64,000 nucleotides of DNA from Orientallactaga sibirica (lineage: Eukaryota; Chordata; Mammalia; Rodentia; Dipodidae): contig JAEOAD010000603.1 in NCBI GenBank assembly GCA_036365145.1, positions 2,294,001 through 2,358,000 on the forward strand, in the 5' to 3' direction. Every line of letters starts with the position of its first letter. Within the stretch, counting starts at the first letter, position 1. Positions 11,661 through 22,371 of this stretch are shown here, in pieces. The position numbers were made by a program, and so were the translations under genes. Below the pieces are notes generated by a model, which was given only the letters and a program-made list of their open reading frames with translations, was not told the DNA's origin and made no database searches.

Positions 11661-11902
11661 CTGACTGACTGACTCACTCACTCACTGACTCACTCACTGA
11701 CTGACTGACTCACTCACTCACTGACTCACTCACTCACTCACTGACTCACTCACTCACTCACTCACTCACTCACTCACTGACTGCCTGACTCACTCACTCA
11801 CTGACTCACTCACTCACTGACCCACAGACTCACTGCCTGACTCCCTGACTCACTCACTCACTCACTCACTCACTCACTCACTCACTGCCTGCCCGACTCA
11901 CT
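11661..11902. repeat. (CTCA/CTGA)n tetranucleotide array inside the LTR
   Basis: About 60 four-base units, mostly CTCA with interspersed CTGA and occasional CTGC/CCGA. In the LTR's own direction the unit is TGAG. It sits between the presumed promoter region and the polyadenylation signal, i.e. in or next to the R region. Confidence 0.93.
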
Positions 11903-12084
11903 CCCCCCGGGACAAGCCCGCCCAAAGCTTAAGAAGCCTTTGAACAGCCAACCCTGGTAAGCCACGTGGTGAATGCAGATAGGTCCACATAAGCGGAAGC
12001 AAGCCTAGATCACGGCCCAAGCCAAATAAGGACTTGTTTATCCAGGAGAGCACTCGCCATCGGGAAGGCTGAAGGCGGAAGCCA

Positions 12085-12094
12085 GCGCCATCTT
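12085..12094 (-). promoter_or_regulatory. YY1-like motif in the solo LTR
   Basis: The reverse strand reads AAGATGGCGC, close to the YY1 consensus AAGATGGCGGC, about 30 bases inside the LTR's 5' end. Binding is inferred from the motif only. Confidence 0.45.
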
Positions 12095-12139
12095 TAAGGC
12101 GCGGCACCTCGCAGCTCTCTACACAAAGCTGATCTCATA

Positions 12140-12565
12140 AGTTTTTTAAGCATAGCAGAAAAGTTAATATGCTTTGTGTTAATAATTAAAGCATGATTTT
12201 TCAATGCTTATAAAATAATTTAAATATTTTAGAGTTTATTTCAAATGTTTAAATATTGATTTCATTAGTGATTTATATTAATATATTCATAATTAAAATT
12301 AAAAAACCAAAATTTTCATAAAAGGCTTTGGTGTTCAGCATTTTTTTTTTGGATGGGATATTCATTTCTGTTATCTCTCAGATTGTAGTCATTTGGCTGA
12401 AATTTCAAAAAATCTTAAGTAAACTTGAATAAAATAATGCTATGAAGCATATTTCCAAAATGCTGTTAAATGAATATATAAATGAACATGACTATTCATA
12501 TGCAATTTTCTACAGAAATTAAGTAATTACACATTACATACAAACATAATTTGATTCTTCATGTA
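12140..12565. other. Unannotated AT-rich stretch
   Basis: No gene or recognised repeat is seen between the LTR and the L1 fragment. Confidence 0.5.
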
Positions 12566-12571
12566 GGTATA

Positions 12572-12755
12572 ATTGAAGAAAGAAGCTGGGATTTTTATCG
12601 GCATTGCATTAAATGTATATATTGCTTTTGGTAAGATTGCCATTTTCACAATGTTAATTCTGCCTATCCAGGAGCATGGGAGGTCTTTCCATTTATGTAA
12701 GACCTCCTCAATTTCTTTTCCCAAAACCTTATAAGTTAGATATGAAAAAGAATGT
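12572..12755 (-). mobile_element. Short internal L1 ORF2 fragment
   Basis: The reverse strand encodes ...[20 protein letters not shown]... and ...[16 protein letters not shown], the segment after the reverse transcriptase core, nearly identical to 27709-27828. Both L1 ends are missing and no poly-A tail adjoins it. The left boundary follows the codons for PASFF. Confidence 0.88.
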
Positions 12756-12902
12756 TTCTTTTTCATTTTTTAGAGGATCTTTTCCTTTGAGTATGATATG
12801 AGCTACCAGTAGAGATCTACCAGTATTTCTACTTTATGAACAAATTCACCTAGTTATGGAAGAATATGGTTCCTAAAACCTTTATAGTAAAAAAATAAAA
12901 AT

Positions 12903-13115
12903 AAAAAGGGATGGAGGGATGGCTTAGCAATTACCGCATTTGCCTGCAAAGCCAAAGGACCCAGGTTTGATTCCCTAGGACCCATGTTAGCAAGATGCAC
13001 AAGGGGCAAACATGTTTGGAGTTTGTTTGCAGTGGCTGGAGGCCCTGTTGTGTTCATTTTTTTTTCTCTCTCTCTCTGTCTCCCTCTTTCTCTGTCAAAT
13101 AAGTAAATAAATGAA
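12903..13115 (+). mobile_element. DIP-like SINE
   Basis: 'gggatggagggatggcttagcaattaccgcatttgcctgcaaagcc' to 'ctctgtcaaataagtaaataaatg'. It lies about 280 bases upstream of the SEMA3D ATG exon. Confidence 0.88.
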
Positions 13116-13398
13116 AATAAAATATTTTTTAGAAATAAAAAAATGAACAACTTGAATTAAGGAAGAAAGTTGTTCATTAACAAAATGGTAGAACTTCTAA
13201 TGATTCATTCATTAGTTCATCTAAAGACTTAGCTACTACATCTTATTACTCAGTTCTCATTCATTCTTTCTGCAACAGTTGTGTAAGAGGAAACAGGGAA
13301 TGGAGAATTATGTTTTAGAAATGTATGTAATTCAGAAAATTATTATAACTCTAGGAAAATTTGCTATTTAGTAGATCTGCCTTTTCTGTATTTTTTAG
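13116..13398 (+). other. Intron end before the SEMA3D ATG exon
   Basis: AT-rich intron sequence ending in 'cttttctgtattttttag', a usable polypyrimidine tract and acceptor. A (TCAT) patch lies near 13202-13222. Confidence 0.6.
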
Positions 13399-13590
13399 AG
13401 TGCATTGAAAGTGTGAAGGACATCATTGTTTTCATCATGAACACTAATAAAGATGACATACCCAAGCCCAGAAGTCAAGAGTTTCACTTTCTTCCTGCTG
13501 TGATGATGGTGGTAAGCATGGCTGTGCTGTTCCTTCCAGTCACTGGAACTTCCAAGCAGACTATTCCCCGACTTAAGCTAACTTACAAAG
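13399..13590 (+). CDS. SEMA3D: SEMA3D first coding exon (start codon and signal peptide)
   Basis: Semaphorin 3D is a secreted class 3 semaphorin that guides axons, neural crest and endothelial cells through neuropilin/plexin receptors. A T-rich tract and AG at 13397-13398 form the splice acceptor (13399-13400 is a second possible AG). About 38 bases of 5'UTR precede ATG at 13437, which has A at -3. Translation gives 51 codons beginning MNTNKDD and ending IPRLKLTYK, then one base of a split codon; the donor is AAAG|gtatgt at 13591. I recall human SEMA3D as MNANKDE..., LFLPVTGT..., IPRLKLTYK, so family and start are clear. Residues about 19-37 (LPAVMMVV...LFLPVTG) form the hydrophobic signal peptide core. 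The frame is open upstream of the ATG to a GTG at 13413, but no earlier ATG lies inside the exon. Exon boundaries are inferred from splice consensus and protein similarity. Confidence 0.93.
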
Positions 13591-14150
13591 GTATGTGACT
13601 ATTTTACATTTGTCCCTGGGGCTTCTGGTCTTCTGTGTTTGATTATTTTATTTCTTTTCTATAGAAATGTAGATTGACTTTTATGAAATGTTTGTAGATT
13701 TAGCACCAATAAATATTATTTATAAATTTTTGTTTTTTGACAATTTCACAAATATAATTTGTAATTTGCTCACATAGATACTAACTGTCATTCTCCAACT
13801 CCAACTGAGCCCCTTCTTTATTCCATGCATTAGTTTGTACAGCATTGAGAATAATGGCTTCTTTTTCACAACTAATCTTTGATTACCAGTAGTTTCTCAG
13901 GGGAAGGGCTTGAAAGTCCTCCCCATCCATGACAGAATGGTGACTGGCTCTGTCATTTGTTGTGCAAGAGAGACCCAGAACCTTCCTAGCCATCTTCTCT
14001 TCTGAGATGTTTCCTAAGCCTTGGAGTGCAACAGAAATTGCAATTGCTTATTTTTGTGAAGAACAAGTATACCATAACCATCCAGCCAGTATCTATAATG
14101 ATTACTTTGTTCTACATTCTGTAATCAGTTTTCTATTAGAACAAATTTAT
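13591..14150. other. Proximal intron, no recognised repeat
   Basis: Directly follows the donor gtatgt. No further exon or repeat is recognised. Confidence 0.5.
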
Positions 14151-14153
14151 TTG

Positions 14154-14410
14154 AGGCTGGAGAAATGGCTTAGCAGTTAAAGTGCCTGCCTGCTAAGCCT
14201 AAGAATGCCTGTTCGATTCTCCAGGTCCCACATTTAGCCAGATGCAGAGACATAAGGGTGCAATGCTGCACATGCCCACAAGGGGGTGCATGTGTCTGGA
14301 GTGCATTCACAGTGGCTGAGAGGCTATTGGAGCTCCCATTCTCTATCTCTCTATCTCTCTCTGTCTCTTTCATTCTGACTCCTCAAAAAAAAACTAAATA
14401 AAAATAAATA
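14154..14410 (+). mobile_element. DIP-like SINE
   Basis: 'gaggctggagaaatggcttagcagttaaagtgcctgcctgctaagcctaag' to (TCTA/TCTC)n and 'aaactaaataaaaataaat'. Confidence 0.9.
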
Positions 14411-14935
14411 AACTCATCTTTCAAAGTAAAAAAACTTGACTAATTCCATATAACTGCTTGTAGGTACTATTCATATTCAAAATTATAATGGATTGTTTTC
14501 AACAGTAAGATACCTTTCTAAAACAGCTATAATAATCTGGAATAAATTTTAAGATCTTAATCATATACAGATTTTGAATAAAAAAACACGATTCAATGTG
14601 GAAGTTTTAAAATACAAAGACATTGTAAATAACTTAAATCTAACATAGATTTTTTAAAACATTTAAATTAATAGACAATGACAATGTATAATAGTTATTG
14701 TGTGTGTGTATAGATTTTTTTTCCCAAATTACATGAGCAAATATTTTCTTTGCTTCTTTGTTTTTACCTATGGTCTGCATTGAGCTTCCTTAATATTTCA
14801 AGTACAATATGGTATGCAAAGGATTCTAACCTCTTTATTATGATATTAGGAAAATTAAGCTAGATATTGTAATATTTCTGATCTTTTAGATCCTCTTTCT
14901 CTAGTCAAATTGAATATCAATAATAAAAGTAATTT

Positions 14936-15150
14936 GGAGCTAGAGAGATTGATCAGCTATTAATACACCTGCCTGCAAAGCCCAAGGACTCAGGTTTGAT
15001 TTCCCAGTACTCACGTAAAGCTAGATACACTAGGTGGCATGAGTCTGGAGTTTGTTTGTAGTGGCTGGCTGCCCTAGTGTGCCCATTCATTCTCATTTTC
15101 TTTCTTTCTCTCTCTCTCAAAATAAATAAAATAAAATAAAATATATTTTT
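14936..15150 (+). mobile_element. DIP-like SINE
   Basis: 'ggagctagagagattgatcagctattaatacacctgcctgcaaagccc' to '(TTTC)(TC)n aaaataaataaaat'. Several changes in the left part. Confidence 0.85.
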
Positions 15151-15965
15151 AAAAAAGTTATTTGGCTGTCAAATGTAAGAACAAATTTAACTACACTATT
15201 CTGCTAATTTTACATTCAATATGTTGGTTTTTTGAGGTAAGGATGAAGGTCAGTGTTAAAATTCTGACAAGAGGCAAGGTTCAAGCTCAGTACTGGCAGG
15301 TGAGAGAGAAAGAGAGAGGAGAATATGTTGGTATTTCATATTACTAAACAGTTGAACAATTTCATCCACTTTTGAAGTTATGTATACATTCATGTATAAT
15401 AGTCATTTGAATTTGTGGAATACCTATTGGAAATATAGGGTGAGAGTTTTTTTTTTTATCATAAACTATCATTCTCATTATCAGGCAGCTTCCAGTATTA
15501 TTAAACATATACTTGCCATTCATCTGAAGTTTTAGGGACAGGCAAAACAAAACTAGCAAATTATGAAAACAATCAAAACAGTTGTCTTTCTGGAATGGCA
15601 AATATGACTAAGTAGGACAAAAGAGAGGACTCTGGGATTTATAAGTGCTCTCTCTTTTGGAAGAGACATGGTTCAGCAAAGAGTGTAGTTTTTTTAAAAC
15701 ATCATTGCACAAGTTGTATTGAAATATTTAATTGTATATAAAATTTACCTTTAAACTAGAAAACAAATATTAGAATCAAAACCTGAAAAAGATACAGAAA
15801 ATTTAAAAATAAATATATTTAAAAAACTAAACTAGTCTGGTATGGAGTTGATGTCAGAAACATTAATGAATGCACAGTGAAAAAAACTACTTACAAATTA
15901 ATTTTAATACTGAATAATAGTGGTAACATTTTCTGAAGCTTAATTATAGCAAGTGTATTGATATA
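15151..15965. other. Unannotated AT-rich stretch
   Basis: No gene or recognised repeat. Confidence 0.5.
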
Positions 15966-15969
15966 AGGA

Positions 15970-16165
15970 CTGTTTAGGAATTATTTTGTCCTCACCACCA
16001 CTCTCTGAGGTAGAAATTTTTATTCCCATTCTGTACATGAGAATTTGCGTTACTGAGGGAAACTGAGTAATTTTCCAAAATCTCAGCGTCATGTTTTAAC
16101 GTCAGGCTATATAAACCCCAGTCTGCTAGCCTTGTCTCCTTAGTATACACATGAGTATTCCATCC
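15970..16165 (+). mobile_element. MIR SINE remnant, cut by a duplication breakpoint
   Basis: 'cctcaccaccactctctgaggtagaaatttttattcccattctgtacatgagaatttg...gaaactgagtaattttccaaaatctcagcg' follows the MIR core order (cctcacaacaacc, gaggtag, attatccccattttacagatgagg, aaactgagg, aagtcac). The 1.14-kb duplication starts inside it at about 16012-16021. Confidence 0.75.
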
Positions 16166-17163
16166 CTAAGGCACTTACCAACTAGATTGAGTAAAGTAAT
16201 GGAAAGCATCATGCTTTCACTTGAATTAAACTGATTATGTGAATTTCGGTTGTCAGAATTAAAGAGAGCTAAAGTAAAGCATGTTTATCTTTTAGATCAG
16301 TGTGACCAAAAGAGTTTTATGAATTTTGGGAAGTTTAAACCCTTTCTTACCTTTGTCATAGTAAAGCAAGAATAAAGTAATCACTGTGATAGTTTAATTT
16401 CATAGAAGAGTAATCCTAAATATGAATTCAATTGTATTACTTTGATATGTTGGAAATAACATTTTTCATTAAAATATGGCTTTGTCCTTCTAACCAGCAC
16501 TATAACAACTTAGAGTCTTGTTTTATTTCCCTCCTCTCAGTATCTTGTTTTCATGGAAGGAAAACGGGCATAACACTTATTATTAGAATGAATGTAATAA
16601 ACTGTATTTTTTAACCCTTCATATATGTATGTATATGCCAAATTTATATTTTTCAAGTTTTAGGTTATGATTATGTCAAAGCTAGTAACTAAATAAACTT
16701 GAGTGATAGAACACAGCCTAGGACTTGTAGAAATCTTCCAACCAAGGGATCAAGCACGCATACACATCCCAGACAAACTTGCCATAGCTGCTATTACTCT
16801 CTGTTTTAGAGTGAATAGCGACGTGTGCTAAAAGAAAAGTTGATAATACTTACAAGCTAAAAGTATTCACCATTTTGATCACTACTAAAAATGTGGACAA
16901 TTCTCTGAAATTGCTAGCAGTTCTGCATTATAAAGGCCATAGTTCATATCCACTTCTGAGCATTCTAGCAGTCTCTCTTACCTACCTTTTCTGTCTCTGG
17001 TTGTCTGGAAGGAAATTTGTTCAATTTCTGGCATATCTCTATAAAAGGGACCTCTTCCTGAATAATAAAAAGAAGTTGCAACATGATCTACTCTTATTTT
17101 TAGATAATTGCATCTATACATTATTACATTTCTCAAATAATCTTAACCCTATACTGGAATTTT
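16021..17163. repeat. Tandem duplication of about 1143 bp, copy 1
   Basis: Starting at 'tattcccattctgtacatgag', every landmark recurs 1143 bases later (for example 16432 and 17575, 16875 and 18018). I count about ten single-base differences plus small indels, so identity is near 99%. The copy contains half a MIR and otherwise unique sequence. Confidence 0.95.
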
Positions 17164-18308
17164 TATTCCCATTCTGTACATGAGAATTTGCGTTACTGTG
17201 GGAAACTGAGTAATTTTCCAAAATCTCAGCGTCATGTTTTAACGTCAGGCTATATAAACCCCAGTCTGCTAGCCTTGTCTCCTTAGTATACACATGAGTA
17301 TTCCATCCCTAAGGCACTTACCAACCAGATTGAGTAAAGTAATGGAAAGCATCATGCTTTCACTTGAATTAAACTGATTATGTGAATTTCGGTTGTCAGA
17401 ATTAAAGAGAGCTAAAGTAAAGCATGTTTATCTTTTAGATCAGTGTGACCAAAAGAGTTTTATGAATTTTGGGAAGTTTAAACCCTTTCTTACCTTTGTC
17501 ATAGTAAAGCAAGAATAAAGTAATCACTGTGATAGTTTAATTTCATAGAAGAGTAACCCTAAATATGAATTCAATTGTATTACTTTGATATGTTGGAAAT
17601 AACATTTTTCATTAAAATATGGCTTTGTCCTTCTAACCAGCCCTATAACAACTTAGAGTCTTGTTTTATTTCCTTCCTCTCAGTATCTTGTTTTCATGGA
17701 AGGAAAACAGGCATAACACTTATTATTAGAATGAATGTAATAAACTGTATTTTTTAACCCTTCATATATGTATGTATATGCCAAATTTATATTTTTCAAG
17801 TTTTAGGTTATGATTATGTCAAAGCTAGTAACTAAATAAACTTGAGTGATAGAACACAGCCTAGGACTTGTAGAAATCTTCCAACCAAGGGATCAAGCAC
17901 GCATACACATCCCAGACAAACTTGCCATAGCTGCTATTACTCTCTGTTTTAGAGTGAATAGCGACGTGTGCTAAAAGAAAAGTTGATAATACTTACAAGC
18001 TAAAAGTATTCACCATTTTGATCACTACTAAAAATGTGGACAATTCTCTGAAATTGCTAGCAGTTCTGCATTATAAAGGCCATAGTTCATATCCACTTCT
18101 GAGCATTCTAGCAGTCTCTCTTACCTACCTTTTCTGTCTCTGGTTGTCTGGAAGGAAATTTGTTCAATTTCTGGCATATCTCTATAAAAGGGACCTCTTC
18201 CTGAATAATAAAAAGAAGTTGCAACATGATCTACTCTTATTTTTTAGATAATTGTATCTATACATTATTACCCATTTCTCAAATAATCTTAACCCTATAC
18301 TGGAATTT
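17164..18308. repeat. Tandem duplication of about 1143 bp, copy 2
   Basis: Direct repeat of 16021-17163. Its right edge 'tactggaatttttttattcccc' resembles both the copy junction 'tactggaatttttattccc' (17152-17170) and the left edge 'agaaatttttattccc' (16012-16027), so the breakpoints share about 13 bases. Differences from copy 1 include gaggg to gtggg and aacggg to aacagg. Confidence 0.95.
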
Positions 18309-18377
18309 TTTTATTCCCCTTATGACTTCAACAATGAATTGAAATCAGCTGCCTCTTACTATGCTTAGAAAGTACAG

Positions 18378-18585
18378 AGAGGGTTGGAGAGATGGCTTAG
18401 CAGTTAAGGCACTTGCCTGAAAAGCCTAAGGACCCAGGTTTTATTCTCCAGGTCCCACATAAGTCAGATGTACATGCGTCTGGAGTTCATTTGTAGTGGC
18501 TAGACCCTGGTGTACCCATTCTCTTTCTCTTTCTCTCCCTCTCTTTGTCTGTAATAAATAAATAGAAAATAAAAAAAAATAAAAG
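18378..18585 (+). mobile_element. DIP-like SINE
   Basis: 'gggttggagagatggcttagcagttaaggcacttgcctgaaaagcc' to '(TCTCTT)n ... taataaataaatag'. It lies just beyond the tandem duplication. Confidence 0.92.
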
Positions 18586-18709
18586 TACAGAGAGATGAAG
18601 GGTTCATATTTAAGCAATTAGACATTATAGAAAGATAAACATCAGCTTAAATGAATAAACTTACTTTCAATTTTAAAAGTAATTATCTTAAGAGCATAAT
18701 ATAAGTATT

Positions 18710-18740
18710 ACTGTCTATCCATAGACAGTCCTCCTCAGGA
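18710..18740. repeat. Small inverted repeat
   Basis: 'actgtctatccatagacagt' forms an 8-bp stem with a 4-base loop. No function is inferred. Confidence 0.7.
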
Positions 18741-18927
18741 GCACTCTGTGTAGACTGGGTCAGCAGCTTTAGCTGCTCAGAACAGCTTCAAGATCAAAGG
18801 TCAACAAAATTATGGTAACCATCTTAGCAAAGATGCTCTTTGATGAAGAAAGCTCTGGACCTCTGAATTTAAGGAACTTGTTTTATTCTATTGTTGGGTG
18901 AAGAAATTTTTCTTCAATTCACATTTT

Positions 18928-19130
18928 TAATTAATTTATTTACTTCTTGTGGGAGAGAGAATGGAAGAATAATTGAGAAGGGCACACCAGGGCCTCTAGC
19001 CACTGCAAATGAACTCCAGAAACATGTGCTACCATATGCATCTGGCTTACATGGATTCTAGGGAATCATACCAAGGTCCTTAGGCTTTGCAGGCAAGTGC
19101 CATAACTGCTAAGCCCTCTCTCTAGTCCTT
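18928..19130 (-). mobile_element. DIP-like SINE
   Basis: 'ttaattaatttatttac', 'gggagagagaatgg', 'tagccactgcaaatgaactccag', ending 'ctgctaagccctctctctagtcc'. Confidence 0.88.
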
Positions 19131-19303
19131 CAATTCACATTTTAGGTTCTTACATATTTACCTTAACTACATCTACTGCCTAAATTATATAAAGGTCAGA
19201 TTGTTCTATCTTTTCAGATTTCGTGTTATAAAGTCATTATTTGTTCACTTCCATTCTGGGCTTCTCATAATGACTTCTTTGGTGAAATTAACAATATAAA
19301 CAC

Positions 19304-19455
19304 ATCTTTTTTTTTTTTTTCTTGAGGCACAGTCTCATGCAGCATGAGATGGCCTGGAACTCAATATGCATCAGAGGCTGGCTTTGCATTCTCATCCTCC
19401 TGCCTGCACTTCGAACGTGCTGGACTTAGACATGTGCCACCAAACCCAGGCTAAA
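19304..19455 (-). mobile_element. B1 SINE, diverged
   Basis: T-tract, 'cttgaggcacagtctcatgcagc', 'gatggcctggaactcaatatgc', 'gtgctggacttagacatgtgccaccaaacccaggct'. Confidence 0.8.
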
Positions 19456-19497
19456 AGTTTAAATATAGATATATGCATATGTATGATATTTATTCAC

Positions 19498-19534
19498 GTG
19501 TGTGTTTATGTGTGTGTGTGTGTGTGTGTGTGTA
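19498..19534. repeat. (GT)n microsatellite
   Basis: A GT run interrupted once, then 'attatttgttagtgtacatag', which may begin a truncated reverse ID element ('caagggattgaatctggcc'). Confidence 0.85.
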
Positions 19535-19599
19535 TTATTTGTTAGTGTACATAGTACAAGGGATTGAATCTGGCCTGGAACGTAAAATAATTTTTGAGA

Positions 19600-20768
19600 A
19601 ATGATCCACTTCTACTTCTAATAGAATTTTTTTTTTAATCTTACAATAACCACTAAGGGTTTTGTACAAGTTAGGAATATTTGTTTATATTTGTAATTTG
19701 TATAGAGGGTATTTCTGTATATATTCTTATAGAGTATTTACTCTTTCAAACTAGTAGATTGTCAACTCCAGAAAAACAGATAATTATAAGACATTAGAAA
19801 GGGAAGTTAAAAAAATTGTGGCTGTCCTATATTCAACCATTTCAAAATTATGAGCTTTGTTAACCAAATATACAATGCACTATTCTAGGTAAGATAAAAG
19901 TCACTGACCCACTTGACCTCAATTTAGAGTCAAGAAAACCAAATCAACAAACCACAAATGCCATTTCAGATAAGGGTAAGTGCTAGGACACCTAGAAAGC
20001 AAGAGACTATGTAGGTCCACTACTAGAGTTCATCATATCTTTCTGAGTTTCACAAGTCTATGAAAACCATTACTTCCATATCCATTTAACTGAGATGAGT
20101 TGTGAGACTCTGAGCCTGGATGTCTTGGTCAAGGGTAGGTTTTGTGCTTACTTTTATCTACTTCAAGGCCTTGATCCTGGTATTTGATTTTGTTCAGAAA
20201 GATTCAGGAATAGTTATCAAGATACAAAAAGATACAAGATTTCATCATTGCATATTTGGCAGTATGTTATTCTCAGTAACTCCAAATATTAGTGTTGATG
20301 TGTCTTCACTAACACAAACTTGAAATCCTGTTTTCAGAAAAGAATTCATATGAAATATATATAAAATCAGAGAATATTTGATTTGCTGGTATTGCTTTGT
20401 TTGAATAGACTCATATGCCTTCCCAGACATGGTTTCATTAGAATGAGGTTTAACCACTTTAATTATACTACTCCTTATCTAATTTATTCTCTCCAACCTT
20501 TTAAGTATTTACTTATAAAAATGGTATGATCAAAACATAAGCTACAGGATGTCTAGGATTTGTCTTTTTTGTCTATCTATTCTCCAGCTGCCAAAACAAT
20601 TCTAAGACTACACTAGGTATTCATCAACTCATGGTGATAGCTTTTGGAATTAAAATCCATCTTGTTCATTGTCTATGACAACTATTATCCATTGGAGAAG
20701 ATAACGACATAATAAAATATGTCCATGGAGAAATGTGTTCAAGTGTTATATGTTATCGCTAGCATGAT
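19600..20768. other. Unannotated stretch
   Basis: No gene or recognised repeat; AT-rich with short ORFs only. Confidence 0.5.
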
Positions 20769-20769
20769 A

Positions 20770-20957
20770 GCTTGAAGGTGAAATGTCCTCCAGAGGCTCA
20801 TGTGTTAAAGGCATGGTCCCAGCTACTGGTGCTTCCCCAACGCCTGTGATGAACATTAGGTGAAATCTCTCAAACCATGAGAAAAATAAATCTTTTTTTT
20901 TTTTCCTTTTATACTGCTTCTCTCAAGTTTTTGTCACAGTGACAAAATCTAATACAG
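20770..20957 (+). repeat. Medium-reiteration repeat related to 7430-7735
   Basis: 'gcttgaaggtgaaatgtcctccagaggctcatgtgttaaaggcatggtcccagc', then 'gagaaaaataaatc', T-tract and 'gtcacagtgacaaaatctaatacag'. Family not assigned; an ancient DNA transposon or MER-type element is likely. Confidence 0.5.
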
Positions 20958-20997
20958 GTGAAGGCAGTAAATATGCTTTGATTCTTTTTTTTTTTTT

Positions 20998-21070
20998 TGC
21001 AGAGGTAGCAGTCAAACTCATGACTTACTACATGCTAAGTATGTAATTTGGCTCTGAGCTGCATCCAGGT
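20998..21070 (-). mobile_element. ID-like SINE fragment
   Basis: 'cagaggtagcagtcaaactcatgacttactacatgctaagtatgtaatttggctctgagctgcatcca' matches the order of a reverse ID element. Confidence 0.5.
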
Positions 21071-21071
21071 A

Positions 21072-21540
21072 TATACATAGGTTAGAAGATGGATATGTAA
21101 ACATTTGCAAGCAAACTCTGGACTCATTAAATTATAACCCTATGGTCACTTAAGTTGATAACTTTTAAAATGATTAGGTCTGAGTTTGCTACTTTTTCTT
21201 TCAGTAGCATTCATATTAAAAGTTATCTGCTACAAACCCTGGTAGTAATCATATTAGCATTCTTACACACACTGTCTGTGGAATTTCACAGAGTTGTGGG
21301 TGTTGCTTCATAACATAAGGCAATAGTCCTTCTGGGAATAAGAAGGAAGGTAATTTGCCAGTGTGCACTCCTGGCTGTGTAAGAGGATGAGGCCATGAGG
21401 CTCCCCAGTTGTCTCCAGCTGTGCATGGATGTGGAAGGGCTATAGTGTGAAAGGGATGTAAGGAGGGGTAAAGGTGACTTAAAGGCAGTTTTTAAGTGGG
21501 GTTAAATATAGCTAAGTATGTTTTTCTTGAAAGAGATAGT
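21072..21540. other. Unannotated stretch
   Basis: No gene or recognised repeat. Confidence 0.45.
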
Positions 21541-21547
21541 TTTGAGT

Positions 21548-21662
21548 GTGTATTTTTGAGACAGGGTTTCACCCTGTCATCCAGGCTGGCCTAGAAGTCA
21601 TGGTGATCATCCTGCCTCAGCCTTCCATGTTCTGGGATTACAGATGTGTGCTATCATGGAAG
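21548..21662 (-). mobile_element. B1 SINE, 5' part
   Basis: 'tatttttgagacagggtttcaccctgtcatccaggctggcctag' to 'ctgggattacagatgtgtgctatcatgg'. Confidence 0.78.
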
Positions 21663-21784
21663 GCTATTGAATTGTTCTCACATACAGTTGGTAAGGTATT
21701 TGACATAACAAAAATATTATGTACAACTTCTTAACTAAATCATGTATTTTTCCCTAGGTCTTAATAAAGAATTTCACATTGAGA

Positions 21785-21950
21785 TTTTTTTTTTTTTTTT
21801 TTTTTGGTTTTTCAAGGTAGGGTTTCACCCTGGTCCAGGCTGACCTGGAATTAACCGTGGAGTCTCAGGGTGGCCTCGAACTCTCGGTGATCCTCCTACC
21901 TCTACCTCCCGAGTGCTGGGATTAAAGGCGTGCACCACCACGCCCGGCTG
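21785..21950 (-). mobile_element. B1 SINE, well preserved
   Basis: Long T-tract, 'ggtttttcaaggtagggtttcaccctggtccaggctgacctgg' to 'gctgggattaaaggcgtgcaccaccacgcccggct'. Flanks 'tgagattttttt' (21780 and 21949) look like a target-site duplication. Confidence 0.95.
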
Positions 21951-22061
21951 AGATTTTTTTAAGTGTATTTTTCTCTAAGTACTAGGGCAGTTAAAATAGA
22001 ATGTCATTGGATCTTTTTGAAAGAAAGGTTGACAAATGTTTTTCTAGTTTTAAGATCTAGA

Positions 22062-22215
22062 GCCCAGCATGGTGCAAAATATATATAATATCAACATTCA
22101 CAAGTCAGAAGCAGAAGGAAGGGAGTTCAAGGCTAGTCTCGGATATATAGCAAGTTTGAAGTCACCCTATACTTCATGAGACTATGTCATAACAACAAAT
22201 AAAATAAATAAAAAG
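22062..22215 (+). mobile_element. B1 SINE, diverged
   Basis: 'agcccagcatggtgc', 'agcagaaggaagggagttcaaggctagtctcgg', 'gtcaccctatacttcatgagactatgtc', tail 'aaataaaataaataaaaag'. Confidence 0.7.
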
Positions 22216-22371
22216 AATGTGGTCAATATACACTATGAAATTCTCATAAATAAAGTAAGAATAAAATTGAATTTTCAACAGCAAGAAGGAAAGAAAGAAG
22301 AAATTCTTAACATGCTTTGTTAACCCAATTAATTCATCAGAGGCATTGATAAGAATAAATAAACATAAAGA

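Larger units (their letters stand above)
11577..12123 (-). mobile_element. Solo LTR, ERVK/IAP-like, with internal tetranucleotide array
   Basis: The element begins TGTCGCGTCC and ends CTCTCTACA on the + strand, giving TGTAGAGAGC...GACGCGACA in its own direction. It is flanked by exact 6-base copies of caaagc (11571-11576 and 12124-12129), the duplication size known for class II (ERVK/IAP) elements. In its own direction it carries AAGATGGCGC (12085-12094 reversed) near the start, as IAP LTRs do, and a polyadenylation signal (tttatt at 11636-11641) near the end. A tetranucleotide array at 11661-11902 makes it about 547 bases long. No gag/pol/env lies beside it, so it is a solo LTR. Confidence 0.85.
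1..13398 (+). other. SEMA3D: Presumed SEMA3D intron or 5' flank before the ATG exon
   Basis: The ATG exon begins with a splice acceptor, so a non-coding first exon must lie upstream. I could not recognise it in this stretch and saw no CpG-island promoter; the only GC-rich, CpG-containing patch is the solo LTR at 11577-12123. Most likely this is intron, with the promoter outside the window. Confidence 0.55.

Noticed and set aside
11661..11902. Regular short repeats resembling a CRISPR array
   Set aside because: The unit is four bases with no spacers, and it lies inside an endogenous LTR in mammalian DNA.
13413..13436. Upstream in-frame GTG start for SEMA3D
   Set aside because: The ATG at 13437 aligns with the known SEMA3D N-terminus (MN.NKD); the GTG extension is 5'UTR.
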